Assembly (NCBI GenBank): GCA_009602735.1
Contig: WELA01012513.1
Coordinates: 14,384-78,383 of the forward strand
Source: Mesotaenium endlicherianum
Lineage: Eukaryota > Streptophyta > Zygnematophyceae > Zygnematales > Mesotaeniaceae
Direction of reading: 5' to 3'
DNA: 64,000 bases
Part shown: one piece after another, positions 24,601 through 36,260 of the stretch
Numbering within the stretch: the stretch's first letter is position 1
Layout of the letters: each line of letters begins with the position of its first letter
Made by a program: the position numbers and the translations under genes
The notes under the pieces: model-generated
Told to the model about the DNA's origin: nothing
The model's input: the letters and a program-made list of their open reading frames with translations, nothing else
Databases searched by the model: none

Positions 24601-27600
24601 GCTTGACACGCTCTTCCTCTCTCTGTGGTTGCGCGTGCAGAGGTACGGCCCCCCTCCGTCATACCCCCAGCTGAAGATTCAGGGGTTGAATGCCCCCATC
24701 CCTGAGGGCGCGTCCTTTGGGTACCATCCTGGCGGCTGGGGAAAGCCGCCTGTCGATGAGGTAGGTTGCGCCGTGCTCTTCCTTGTTAGTGGCCGTTGGA
24801 AGCATACTGCGCAGCGGTGGACCCATCAGCTGTCTGTGGCCTGTCTCGCTGTGTGTGTTCTCCCTTGTTGTCTCACGTTTGGGAGTGGCCTGACGGGGCT
24901 GGCTGGGGGCCACCCAGCTCGCCTGGAGTCTGCCACCTCATGAGCTTGCTTGCTGCAGTTTGGTTGCTCAATCACCCAAATCAGAGTGTTGCCACAGGTT
25001 TGGGTAGGATTCAATTTGTGACGTTATCCTCTTTGTGAATGCGTATACTACCTGAGGGGACAGTGGCTTCGAAAGTAGAGGTCGTGACTGAAGGATGCCC
25101 ACTTAGGTTTCCGCTTGTCCACTGCTGCACCTTTTGCACTTGTCGTGACCCATGAACGTCATTAGCAGTCCTGCTGAAGAGCATACAGCCAGAGAGGTGC
25201 TGACCTGCCCACTGTGCTGCCTCTTGTGTGTGTGGGGGGCGGGGGGGGGGGNNNNNNNNNNNNNNNNNNNNNNNNNNNNNNNNNNNNNNNNNNNNNNNNN
25301 NNNNNNNNNNNNNNNNNNNNNNNNNNNNNNNNNNNNNNNNNNNNNNNNNNNNNNNNNNNNNNNNNNNNNNNNNNNNNNNNNNNNNNNNNNNNNNNNNNNN
25401 NNNNNNNNNNNNNNNNNNNNNNNNNNNNNNNNNNNNNNNNNNNNNNNNNNNNNNNNNNNNNNNNNNNNNNNNNNNNNNNNNNNNNNNNNNNNNNNNNNNN
25501 NNNNNNNNNNNNNNNNNNNNNNNNNNNNNNNNNNNNNNNNNNNNNNNNNNNNNNNNNNNNNNNNNNNNNNNNNNNNNNNNNNNNNNNNNNNNNNNNNNNN
25601 NNNNNNNNNNNNNNNNNNNNNNNNNNNNNNNNNNNNNNNNNNNNNNNNNNNNNNNNNNNNNNGGGGGGGGTTTACAAATTGCTGTGCAGTTTGGGAGGCC
25701 CCTGTATGGCGACGTGTTTGGCGTGCAGCAGGAGGAGGACGACTTTGAGGTGAGAATGCAGTCCAGGTCTGACGAGTAAAAGTGTTTTTTGCATGCATTA
25801 TGTGCGTATACTCTCAGGATCTCTCACCGCGTCATAAGATGTGGCCGCTTCGGACAGCGAAGCTTGCTCCTCAAGTTTGTCCTGACGCTGCTTATTCATC
25901 AGAAGCATAAGTAGGAGCAGCTAGGAGCCTGCCAGAGCCTATTGTTGCATAGCAGAAGGGGTCAATATGGAAGTAGATTGCTCGCGCTTTCGCGGACAAG
26001 AAAAGTCCCAGGTGATATGGCAAAGGTGGCACACAATGGCGATGGAGCATCACGTGCATTCGAATATAGTGAATCGGGCTTTGTAAGGCTCCATATCCAT
26101 GTCAAAGAAACAAGTTAGTATTCCTATTGGCTGCTCCTGAACCAGATCGAACGTATGGCTGGGTCAAAAAGTTGTTGTTTTCACGAGTGGGGATAACAAT
26201 TTGGACGATTCTGACTTATGACTGTTCTGCAGGAGGAGCCTGTGGACAGGTCAAAGCACTGGGGTGACCTGGAGGAGGAGGAAGAAGAGGAGGAAGAGGA
26301 GGAGGAGGAGGAGGAAGAGGAGGTGCCTGAGGAGGACATGGAGGCTGGCATGGCTTCTGTCGACACCATATCTACGTAAGTGTCCTCATTTGCATGTTGC
26401 TCCCTCATATCTGCAGTCATTGTATTCTTGCGTGCATATTCCATACACACGAGTACAGAGATGTACGACTAGTCTGCATGAATTCCTAACAATTTGCTCG
26501 GCAGCTTCACCCGGCATGCAAGTTTTGCGTCTTGCAGTAGGGCCTTTCCTGCCTTTTCCTTCCCTCCTTCTCTGCCAGGCCATGCATGCAAACTTGCTCG
26601 TAAGAACCACTACTCATGAGATCTTTGCCGATATGAAATCAGGACCAAAATACACAATCTGATGTTTTGGAGTCACCGTGGGCCATGTGCTTTGACTCTC
26701 TCGCGCTTGGATCCTCGTGCTTCCTGCGCCGTTACTATTCACGTGACGCAGGACGCCGACGGGAGTTGAGACGCCCAGCGTGATTGATTTGCGCAAGGCC
26801 CAGCGCAAGGAGCCCGAGAAGGCCCTCTACACTGTACGCTCCCCCCCCCCCCTTCTATCTCTGCTCCCTTTCTACCCCTCCCCGTCACGGCCCGCTCAAT
26901 ATTGTTCAGTTACCAGGGCCATGTTGGATTGGGATTGGGCTGGGCGGAGGTTCCAATGTTGTAGTCACAGAGCGATGCCTTAGAGCTTTCCATGGGGGGG
27001 GCTTCACATATACTGCTTGGAAGGAAGGGGGCCCCGAAGCACCAGCTGTGGAGAAGTGCTGCTCGTATTGTTTGCTCGCGTCCTTGTTAACAACCGTCTC
27101 CTCCACTTCCTCCTTTCTTCTCCTCCCCGTTTCACGATGGGCACGCGCATGCAGAGCCTTCTCTTGCTTGTGCGCGCACACGCTTGTGCCGGGTTGGTCT
27201 GTTGCAGTTCACTTCTTAGCTGTGGGCTGGCGAGCTTGTGGTAGAGTGTGGCAATGCACGTGCAGCGACTGAGTGCTTGGCCATGGGGGGTGGCTACGAC
27301 TGACTGCAGGTGCTGGACCAGAAGGAGGAGCGAGTGGGGGCTGGCACCCTCATGGGCAGCGCTCACACGTACGTTTCCAACCCTCCCCCTCCCCCCCTTT
27401 CCCCCCCTTCCCTTTGCATTCATTACTCAGCTCTCTTAGCCTCTCCGCATCCCCCTTGGTTCTGTAGCTTTCTTTCAGCTGGGTGGAATTCAGTAGAGAG
27501 GTTGTCATTGTATTTTCCTTGGGTGTTAGAATATTGGCTACTGTGCTTAGCAAGTGTATTTATGTGATACTGTGGTGAGTTGCAAGCTCTTGGATGTGAT

Positions 27601-28847
27601 GTTTGTGTCATCTCCAACCGGTTTGCCTGCTCGACATGCTGCAGAAACTGGCAGTTAAAAAAGCGGGAGGAGTGGCTGCTTTTTACTGCCTCTATTTGTT
27701 TTTCATCGCTGAATTTCCTTCTCCCCAAATCCTCGAAGTGTAGTCGCCTAAGACGTGACATGGTGGTGCGTGCGTGGCAGGTACGTGGTCCCGGGAGCTG
27801 GTGCGCCGCAAGCAGCTGCTGCCAAGAAGGTGAGCATCTACACCCTTGCCGTCCAAACCCCCTCCTGGAACCGCGCACCTTATTCACCACTGCCCCTCGC
27901 TACACTGTGCACCTTCATCAGAACCTGGTAGTAGCAGAAGCTGATGGTGCAGTATCTGCCTGTTACCTCCCCGTGGCGCATAGTCGTGCCTGGTGTTGCC
28001 CTTGGCGTCAGCAGCATCCCAGCTAGAAAGGTTCTCTCCTACTCTCTGCCAGGCCGTGACTTAAGGGGTTGCTGGTCTGAGTGCAGGCGGGAGCCAAGTC
28101 TGACAAGATTGACATTACTCTGCGGCCGGAGGAGCTGGAGGGCCTGGACGACGTGGCGCTCGCTGCCAAGTACGCCCCTCTTCTCGTGCTCGTGATCCAG
28201 GCTCATTCCTCTCTGTGCTTCTTGCTCCTTGCACCCTCAGATTGTGGGGAGTAGTTGTGAATGATCTGGACGTGTTGTTGCTTTGGTGGTATATTTGACT
28301 AAGCGGAGGTAGTTGGCCGATCAGAGTCTCTGCAAATGGCAACAGGCGGGGTGTGATGGGGTGTGATTTGGCTGATCGATAGGTGTGAACCTGTTGCTGT
28401 TAAACTTATATATATATGCTCCTGATAGTGTCTGCATGCAGTGTCACTTGTTTTTTTGTTTCAGCTCTAGGGCCTAAGAAAACTACATTCTGAACCGTGT
28501 TATGTTGGTCATTTGACTCAGGTATGAGCAAGCGGCTAAAGAAGCGGAGACGGGGGTTGAGAAAGAAGACTTCAGTGACATGGTGGCTGAGGTTTGTTCC
28601 TCGCCAACTTTGACTAACTTGCCCTGTGGCTAGATCTCATCCAGCTCACTTTATGTTCGTTATCATCTTTTCTTCGTTGTTTTCGAGGCAAAGTAGGAGA
28701 GAGGATCGGGTTCTTGTTTGTTCTCAGTCTAGATTTGATATATCATGTTTGTTCCTTTTTCTTATTGAGCAGATGGAAAAGAAAAGGAAGCGCAAGGCGC
28801 AAGAGAAAGAGGGCAAATCAAAGAAGCAAAAGGATTTTAAGTTCTGA
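18621..28847 (+). CDS. SF3B2: Splicing factor 3B subunit 2 (SF3B2/SAP145), 18 exons
   Basis: Spliced plus-strand gene of exactly 587 codons plus stop. Exons: 18621-18860, 19102-19236, 19397-19513, 20400-20462, 21095-21202, 22376-22453, 22884-22976, 23386-23472, 23915-24016, 24641-24760, 25690-25749, 26233-26375, 26752-26833, 27310-27368, 27781-27829, 28087-28169, 28522-28591, 28773-28847. All introns are GT-AG and all phases agree. SF3B2 is a U2 snRNP SF3b subunit that contacts pre-mRNA near the branch site and binds SF3B4. Seen: a basic nuclear-signal-like run at residues 49-60; the DUF382 core about 169-297 (RPDVVEVWD, NTVPVPRHW, KRGIEKQPF); the PSP region about 300-360 (PPPWLINMQRYGPPPSYP); FGYHPGGWGKPP; an acidic run about 414-430; EDFSDMVAE; a basic tail ending KDFKF. 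Length is close to plant orthologues. The gene appears complete and intact. Confidence 0.96.
19041..19064. repeat. (CCTTAG)4 tandem hexamer in SF3B2 intron 1
   Basis: Four perfect hexamer copies upstream of the exon 2 acceptor. It is short and unlikely to be telomeric in origin; it may add to the pyrimidine-rich tract. Confidence 0.85.
21095..24760 (+). other. DUF382 and PSP core exons of SF3B2
   Basis: Exons 5 to 10 encode the most conserved block. Exon 5 gives VWDATAADPKLLVFL and VPVPRHWSQKRKFLQ, exon 6 GKRGIEKQPFQLPDFI, exon 7 MGKMDIDYQ, exon 8 LHDAFFKYQTKPKLT and YYEGKEFE, exon 9 LTDELKEALGM and PPPWLINMQ, exon 10 RYGPPPSYPQLKI with PIPEGASFGYHPGGW. Each boundary falls in phase 0. Plant, fungal and animal orthologues share these motifs, so this block anchors the gene call. 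Confidence 0.95.
25236..25670. repeat. Poly-G flanked 411-base assembly gap in SF3B2 intron 10
   Basis: Ns at 25252-25662 are bordered by G runs on both sides. The exon before ends VDE and the exon after starts FGRPLYGDVFG, which in other SF3B2 proteins are adjacent (VDETGKPLYGDVFG). No coding sequence is therefore missing in the gap. Confidence 0.95.
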
Positions 28848-30841
28848 TTGCAATGTGGATCTCAAAGTGTCTCCGGCTTTTGAATGTGCACAAATTATAG
28901 TGTGTAGTAGGGAACAGATAAGTTCACATTGAAAGCATTGGTCCTCTGCTGGCTATGATGAAATAGATGTGTTAATGTTTTGGCCATCTGTTGGTTAATT
29001 TCTTCCCTCTAGGAGGGTGGTGGACTACTTGGTTGCAATGTCAAATGGGGTCATATAGTTGGTCATATATACAATGGCTTCGTGAAAGCTAGCGCAGCTC
29101 ATGCCCATTGGCTTGAAGACAGACGTGCATGCAAGTTGCATTCAGGAAGTTTTATCCAGTCGATAAGCAACCCCATATCTTAATCCTTGTGGGTGGGTGT
29201 CGAGACTCGAAGCGGCTGTACATATCATCTTGTCACTTGAATGGCCGTGGCAATGCCTATGTGGGTCGTCATATTTTGTGGCTATTGTACCCCAAAGCTG
29301 TGACAATTCTTTACATTCCTTTTGCCATGGCCACTTCACCCCACACGACGCACTTATGAGGAGAGGATATTGAAAACGTTTGATTTAGCCAACTTTGTCA
29401 TTCTTTCAGAGTGATGACCATGTGTAAAAGTCGAGATTTGAGGCAGCAAGTAACCCGTGTAACAGTGAACCGGTGGTTTACATAAGTGACTAAATTCCTG
29501 TACAACGTGCAAGGGTTGGCTTGCGTGGCAATATTGCTTTTCACCTCCAGATCTCGTGACTGCTATCCACTTGACGGTGCCGCACGCGCAGCGCAAGACA
29601 CGGCCGCCCAGGTACGGAAAGTCAGCGTTAACTCCCCGACCAAAGGACTGAGTTATCTCAGCCAGCGGTTATGTAAAAGTCGTTATCACTGTCAAAGTGG
29701 TCACGACACGTCAAACCCCACATGTAGGGATGGATGGGAATTTGGACGGAGTAGTCAGCCGAAAGGCTAGGGGCCTGGAACCAGCAATGAGCCAGCCCAA
29801 CAAGTGCCCAGTAAGGTACTGATCAATCGGCTATCTAAGCCAAGTACGACAGGGATGTTGCAGAGGCGTTGTGTGTCACCTCTGCCAAGGCCCTTGAGTG
29901 ACTAGCCACGGCTTGAGCGTTCATCTCAAACGCTGACAGCCGCCAGCCACATAGGCGTGATTTCCAGCTGAAAGGCTAAGCAGTCACGCGCGACAGTCAC
30001 AAGGCGTGCATGCATGCTGAGTGACAACTTCTAAAGCTGTTTGAGGGCCGCTAGGTAAGGACGGCATGCAAGCTAGGCGCTGTGACTAAGCACTGGCATT
30101 CTCGAGAGAGGATAATGTGTGGTGCTTGCGAAAGGCACGAGTCCTGCCTGAAGCTGCCTCATTCTTGCTCGCATCGTTGTCAAGGAAGCTGAAGGAGCAG
30201 GTACAGAAGGAAAGGAGAAGAAGGAGCACGAAGAAGAAGGAGTTCCCAAGGCCACAGAAGAGCCGAGACGCCACGCTTCTGCCGACGCTGGAAGATTTCT
30301 TCTCAGTGTATCATAGAAAGGTTAGACCTCAGGAGTTTCCAAGAGGGGATCTCGCTGGTAGAAAGTGGAGAGCTGCAAAATAGAATCTGTCAGGAGATTA
30401 GCACAGATTCGGGTCAAACACCGAAGCGTGCAAAGTCACTTAAAATGGTGAGTGCTATGTTAGTTTCCAAGTTCTCAGAAGTCTCAATTGTCGAATTGCT
30501 AATAGCAAGAGTAGTATTAACAAGTAAAGCTCTCAGTGAAGAACTGATTGAGCCCAGCCAAGCAGTGAAGAACTGCTAAGGAGCGGTGTTGAGCGAAGAG
30601 CTCAGACCAGGCCAGCATAGATGTGCAGTTTCAGAGTTTTGTAAGCTGTGACTTTGTGAAAGTTAAGCGAAAGCCTTGAAGGGCAATTTTCTTTGAATCT
30701 GGCATTGCCTGTTAAGCTGCTTAGACGTGATTTCTGCAAACTACAAACTTGTTCATTCTGTAAACCCTCGACTTGGGCAAAAGCCTGTGTGGAAGTAAGA
30801 TGCTTCTGTCCTACTTTTGAGAACTTGGTTGATTGGTTTAG
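28848..30841. other. SF3B2 3' flank and unassigned DNA before the retroelement block
   Basis: The first part should be the SF3B2 3' untranslated region; no AATAAA stands out nearby. Beyond about 29.5 kb the DNA has no recognised gene. By position it could include the left LTR and leader of element O, but I found no matching right-hand copy in the window and no clear primer-binding site, so no LTR is called. A Lys/Arg-rich frame at 30117-30383 is unrecognised. Confidence 0.4.
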
Positions 30842-32538
30842 GTGAACAAGAATTCCCAAGCCAGTTGGGGATTGAGGCCTGTGAAGGCTGCCGGTGTTCA
30901 ACCTGAAAGGGGACCCGGAGAAATTCAACTGTATATGCGGTTGAGGAGTGGAAGACTCTACCACCCTGTGGAGCCTGCAGAAGGTTCTGACTCTAGCCAG
31001 AGTCCACGAGGAAGTGAGACGTCTGAGCATACTGACCACCGGTGGAGTGAGCAACCGTCGAGAGACGAGTCTCGCCATATCTCCGCAAGCGATGAGAACC
31101 CGGATAACACACGAGCCTTTGCACCTGATTCGGGCAGAGAGCAAGACGTGTGGGGTAGAGTCAGTGAGTCCTGGTCACCGCTCGAAATGGCCGGTGATGA
31201 TCAGGATGAAAATCTTAAGTTCAAGCTGTCTGCAAAGTGTTTTAGCGGACGAACCAGTGGAAAAGGTCTCACTTTCGAAGAGTTTGATGAGATCTATTGG
31301 GCAGAATTCTTTGAGAAGATTCGGAAGAATTCTTCTTATATGCAGTCTGTCGCATTTATAGGCTTGATTTAGTACTTGGAGAAGGATGCCTTGTTGCTAT
31401 ATTGCCAATTCCGGAAGGATGAGGATCTCACCCAGGAATGGGCATTTGGAGAGCAAAAAAGGGCTAGGGATTTGAAAATCTAGAAAGAGGCTGCGAAAGC
31501 CCGAATGTCTGCTTTATCTTCAAGAAGAGCAGTGCCAACTGCACCTGTTGAGAGCATCGACTTAGCTGCACTAACACAAGAATTAACAGAGGCCATGAGG
31601 CAACTCACTGAGGGCCAGCAAAGGGTTGCTACTCAGAATGATGATGCCGGCTTTGTCGCAGAGTTGCGAAAGGTGTGTGCAGAACTGTCTGAAAAGATTG
31701 CTAATGCTCAGGAACGAGTAACGCGCAGAGCTGCACCTTTCAATGGTCATCAAGGCAATAGCACCACACAGAGGCAAGCCATGCGCAAGCTTTGGCTAGC
31801 TGTCGTAAGGATATGGAGGCTGGGGATGACCAGCTAGACTCCGAGCATTGCCTGCGTTGTTTCTTTAAGTTGCTTGAAGCATGATTCCCAGAGGATCGCA
31901 ATCTTAAGGTACACCGTTATGTGCATTTTGTCCGTCAGAAGAACGAGACAGTCATGGAGGTTAAATCTAGATTAGTAGACCTCGCCAAAAAGGTAAAATT
32001 TTACGAGCCCAGAATAGTGGCTGACAAATTTCCATTGTGCTTGGGCAAGGAAATAGATCGTGAAGTCAGGCCACACCTATCCGCGAAGCACGGGATAGAT
32101 TGGGACATTGACGAGGCGGCTGAAATAGCACGCAATGTTGAAGAAGGTAAAGTGTGGTATAAGGAGGCTTCCAGGACGCTTATGGCTCCTGAGAGGAGGG
32201 AGGAATCTTCTCCGCCCAAGGCTAACAGCTCTAATTTTCAATTTAAGGAGAAGAGCGGGTCTTCCAATAAGTTTGCTAAGCACGCCAACACTGTTGAAAC
32301 AGCAGAGGGCTATTGGAATTGCGAGAAATCAGGACATCAGAAGAGAGATTGTCCGTACCCGGATGCTAAGCAACTATCTGCTAGCAAGGCGCAGATATGC
32401 GCGCACTGCAGTAAAAAGGGACACTCAGAAGATGAGTGCTGGTCTAAGAACCCAAATCTAAAGCCACCATGGGCAAATGCTGCCACGAAAGAGGCAGACA
32501 AGGAGAAAAGGAAGAAAAGGGTGGCTCTGGTAGGGTGA
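30842..32538 (+). pseudogene. Element O gag region
   Basis: Broken gag-like region. The later part holds two zinc-knuckle-like motifs: NCEKSGHQKRDC, a slightly atypical knuckle, and CAHCSKKGHSEDEC, a standard CCHC knuckle. Upstream frames are charged and Gln/Glu-rich, as in capsid regions, with LTFEEFDEIYW as a possible capsid segment. Nucleic-acid binding by the knuckles is the known role in the family. The 5' limit is uncertain. Confidence 0.7.
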
Positions 32539-32857
32539 CCAGAAGTATGACGCTATGAATGCAGAAATCGCTGAGTTGAAAGCTCAATTTGCGAAACTAA
32601 ATGCGCCTAATGTCTACTATGATGCAGATGTTGCAGAAAAGACCATCTGCAAAGGCGAGAAACTGATGCCTGAAAAGGCTGTGGGTGCAACGGCTGCCGA
32701 GCGAGCAGATCACGACCGTCTGATGCCAAGGAATGCTGGGAAGCTTCCTCAGACTTTCCGAATCACTCTGGATGAAAATGAGATCTCGCAACTGTGACAA
32801 GCCAGGCCTGGGACGCGTGAGACATTTATTTTTTCGCTGGAGAAGCTGAAGGCCCTA

Positions 32858-33420
32858 GTGGAACACCGCATCCAGCATGCTCCTTTGCTTTCTCTCGTTG
32901 ATTTGCATATCACCTACCCGTTCACGGTTGAAGAAGCCGGACATCAGCTGGATATAGCTGAGGAGGGTGCAAACAGCGCCTCATTGCCTACATTTCAGCA
33001 CCGTGAGAGTGCAAAATATGGTGCACTATTATTCAACAACTGGACAGCCCCCAACGGGATACGGGCGCACAGTCAATCATCCTGGGAAAGCGAGCTGTGA
33101 AAGCTCTAGGATTGACAGCAAAGGACCTGAAAGAGAGTCCTTTCTAGTTGAGAACTGCTTCAGGGCAAGTCTCAAAGTCTTGTGGAATTATCCGCAAGCC
33201 TGTGGAAATCACAGTAAATTCAGGGAAACCTGAAGATGCGTCACTACTCATGGAGTGCACAGTGATGGAGGCAGAGAACTATGATGTTCTCTTGGGAACA
33301 GAAGCGTTGATTCCCTTGGGTATGGTCATTGATCTGCGGAAGTGGAGGGTGACTTACCAGTCAACAGATCAGCAGCCGGTAGGAGAAATTCCTGTGAAGA
33401 TAGTTTGCACAGGAGAAGCA
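32858..33420 (+). pseudogene. Element O aspartic protease region
   Basis: The segment reads through a retropepsin-like pattern ending ENYDVLLGTEAL, which corresponds to the conserved hydrophobic-hydrophobic-Gly block near the end of Ty3/gypsy proteases, followed by DLRKWRVTYQ. The catalytic end is not clearly preserved. Assignment rests on this block and on its place between gag and the methyltransferase. Confidence 0.55.
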
Positions 33421-33659
33421 AACTACGGCCTGCTAGACTACTGCGTTAACAACAGGTACCCAGAATCCTACGACAACATCATGAAGCGCAAAGAGGAAAG
33501 CTATACGAGCATCAACATGCCAACACCCTTGGTATGGCAACCTCGGATTATGGAGCAACTGGAAATTGTGAGTAACAGGGACCGCGGCCCGCAAGAGCTG
33601 CTGCCAGTACCCTACCCAGTTACCTCTGCTGCAAACCTGATGCCTGGAGTCGAGCCGCT

Positions 33660-33851
33660 GCCGCAAGGTATTGTCAGGATGGGAGATCCTTTCCGTAAAA
33701 AAGGAGTAGTGGTGTTGGAATTGTTCGCCGGACTTGGGTCTGGGACCATAGCATTGATCCAGCGAGAGATACAGGTGGCCAAAATCCTGTATGTGGACAA
33801 TGATAACCACGCTTTTCTAGCATTCAGAAAAGTTATGAGTCAGATGCAGCA
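33660..33851 (+). pseudogene. Element O methyltransferase, left part (motif I)
   Basis: Just before the insertion of element A the frame reads VVVLELFAGLGSGTIAL followed by KILYVDND. This matches motif I of C5 DNA methyltransferases (the F.G.G S-adenosylmethionine loop) and the acidic end of the next strand (motif II). The sequence runs directly on from the protease region. The copy ends at the CAGCA target duplication of element A. Confidence 0.8.
33847..33851 (+). repeat. Target site duplication of element A, left copy (CAGCA)
   Basis: CAGCA lies directly before the TG of the left LTR and again directly after the CA of the right LTR at 57756-57760. Five-base duplications are usual for Ty3/gypsy integrase. 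It proves that A went into O as one event. Confidence 0.92.
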
Positions 33852-34770
33852 TGAAACGTTTTTGCTTTTCGAGACGATATTTTTCAGGGTATTCAAGGAA
33901 TGTTTAAATGAAATGGAAAGAAAATCTATATACTTGTGCAAATTGACAAATCTTCGAGAAAGCGAAAATGAAAACTAACGTAGAATGTGTGCTTGTGAGA
34001 GTTGCACTCACAATGACTCTTGCAAGTATTTATACTTGCACGACATGAGGCACTGGAGTGCTTTGAGTCACCACCTAGGGCACTGGTTCATGTTCAATGT
34101 AAACGGACGAACGGGTACGACCCATTTGGCCGAATGCTTGAAACGCGCCGTTTGGCCGTTTGGAGACTTTTCGACGGTTTCCGAGAAACCGTTCCACGCC
34201 AAATGGGCGTACGCGTTCACGCGACTTTTTGAAAAGTCGCGACTGTTCGCGGAGTCACGTACAGGTGCTTTCGTCATGAACCGCTAGATATGAAAACTAC
34301 TTCGCCAATCGGTTAGGTGCGAACGTTTCAAACGACAGGTCGCAGGTTCGAATCCGCTCAGATGCAAAGTCGCTTTGCATATTATATGTCGTTTGACTTT
34401 TACGACTGTTTCTTCGTATTAACGACTGGTCGTAAATGCGAAATCTGTGACTGTGTATTATCCGAAATAATGACAATGAAATCAACTTAATCAATCACTG
34501 ATTTATTAAGTTATCATCTCATAATTAATCAAAGTAACTTTATGAATCATTATGTTGTACTTTTGCGAAGTAGTTGAGTTACGTTACGACGCTTTTTGCA
34601 ATAGTATCTCGGTCGTTTCGCCAATCGACCAGGAACTAATCGACACACGCGTGTGGCAAATAATTGAATATGATGCAATCATTTATCTAGTAATATGATA
34701 AATAGTATAACCTACTTTAGGTAATTGGGGAAACGTCCCAAATACGCCTAAAATAGCTCGGATCGTTACA
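33852..34770 (-). repeat. LTR of element A, left copy (3' LTR)
   Basis: Direct repeat of 56834-57755, starting TGAAACG and ending CGTTACA as read on the plus strand. It contains several hairpin-forming stretches, the strongest at 34221-34240 with nine-base arms (GCGACTTTT/AAAAGTCGC). Confidence 0.92.
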
Positions 34771-34901
34771 CCTTAAAAGAACTCAACGTCCTCGTTAAGC
34801 GTACGTCTTTTAAGTCTGAATGTGTCAATACTAGCCTTGACTAGCGGAAAAAACTGGTGAGCGATTGGACTATGCATCATCATAGTGACGGAAAAGAGCG
34901 A

Positions 34902-35189
34902 TTAGTTGGCCGCGTCTCTTTTGCGTTTGTTCCTTGGCTTACGAATTGGCCCGGGTAGCACACTGCCTGTGGGACAAAGCTGTTGAGCGGCAGCCCATCG
35001 TAACCAATATTGTTGAACCAGGTCCTTACAGTTATGTAGGATTTCGTCTTGTGGTTCGTACGAATTCCAACTGGAATTGTAATCAAGCCACTGTATCAAA
35101 AGCGCCACGCGTGGAGGCTTATGACGAGTGTAGCGGTGTCCTAAGACCTCCTCTACATCCCAGGCCTTATCATCATCGGCAAGTTCCAA
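34902..35189 (-). pseudogene. Element A chromodomain segment
   Basis: The minus-strand frame contains WDVEEVLGHRYTRH, then VALLIQWLDYNSSWNSYEPQDEI, a chromodomain pattern (V..IL..R......YLV.W.GY....TWEP...L). It lies just before the 3' LTR, where chromoviruses carry a C-terminal chromodomain on integrase. The family uses it to target chromatin. It is separated from the rest of pol by the B1 insertion. Confidence 0.8.
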
Positions 35190-35421
35190 TTCCGGTGCTT
35201 GCGACTAATAGCGGCCATCGGACCTAAACAGCTTAAGTAAACTAACATGGAACACAAGATGCTTTTGCCCCATGGATTTAGGCAAATCTAGTCGGTATGC
35301 AACAGGTCCAACCTTTGCAATAACGATAAAAGGGCCTACCCAGCGAGGCAGAAACTTGCGCTTTCCTGGAATATTTGCAAAAGTACGTTATTGCCAACTT
35401 GAAAACTTAACTCAGTCCTGT

Positions 35422-35426
35422 GCGTG
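35422..35426 (+). repeat. Target site duplication of element B1, left copy (GCGTG)
   Basis: GCGTG flanks B1 at 35422-35426 and 43447-43451, directly outside the TG/CA element ends. Confidence 0.88.
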
Positions 35427-36147
35427 TGAAATGAATTGCCTTACCAAATAGGCGATTAACAATTAATAAAGATCTTTATATCAGCAAGTAATCTTTATGG
35501 TACTCTCCGTTAACTGTTTAAACGGCAAAAGGACAACGCACTAGCAGTGAATAATACTCGTCAGTCAAATGAGAGTAAACTAGCATCAATAATGCAAATT
35601 AATAGACTCATACATAAGCAAGGTTAGAAGACAGTGCGTATCAATGGCTTCTCGCCTTGGATTCAGATCTCTCTCAGTAAGCTGTACAAGAGAGTTGGCT
35701 TCGTTTCCGAATGCCGAACTCGAGGGCAATGCCTAGCATATGTACATGGAATGAGTTTACTGTTCAACGGTCAGTGCGATGGCACCGCCTACCCGGGAGT
35801 TAACCACGTTGGTAGGACCTCGGTTAACCAAATCCACCGCCATCTCCCATCATCCCGAATAGCCATCCATCATAGGGATGTCATCTGGCCATTCATCTAG
35901 CATATCGCACTTAGATGCATATCAAGGCAGTTCGCTGCTACCGAGTACGGAAGTCAGCTGGCTGTCAAAGAATGTGTCAGCAAGCTGACTTAAGTTGACT
36001 TCAGCCTGCTGCTTTTGGCCGAGTCATTAAACTGATAATTATGTAAAGTCCAGCAGACTGATTATTAACTAAAGTTCAGCAGGCTGAACTTAATTAACTA
36101 TTATATTTAAATGAATATTATATCCACTAATATACTGATTCATTACA
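35427..36147 (-). repeat. LTR of family B in B1
   Basis: TG...CA repeat matching 46570-47154 and 54694-55407 in the opposite direction. A purine-rich GTTGGAGGGA tract lies directly upstream of it in element sense. About 35950-36100 holds a cluster of short imperfect palindromes built on CAGC/GCTG, for example TTCAGCAGGCTGAA. Confidence 0.93.
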
Positions 36148-36260
36148 ATCCCTCCAACTTAACTTGTTGTCGCCTCGACAACATTAAACTGCAAAAGCTT
36201 TAAATAAAGAAACTGACCCTGACCAGCCTCCCTTACTGACTATCTTTTCAGCCTGTCACC

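Noticed and set aside
25103-25798. Frames spanning the 411-base gap
   Set aside because: They consist of unknown bases; the flanking SF3B2 exons join without missing residues.
35634-35900. 88-codon frame antisense in family B LTRs (also at 46817-47083)
   Set aside because: It has no domain, lies in LTR DNA and is not kept in the third LTR copy.
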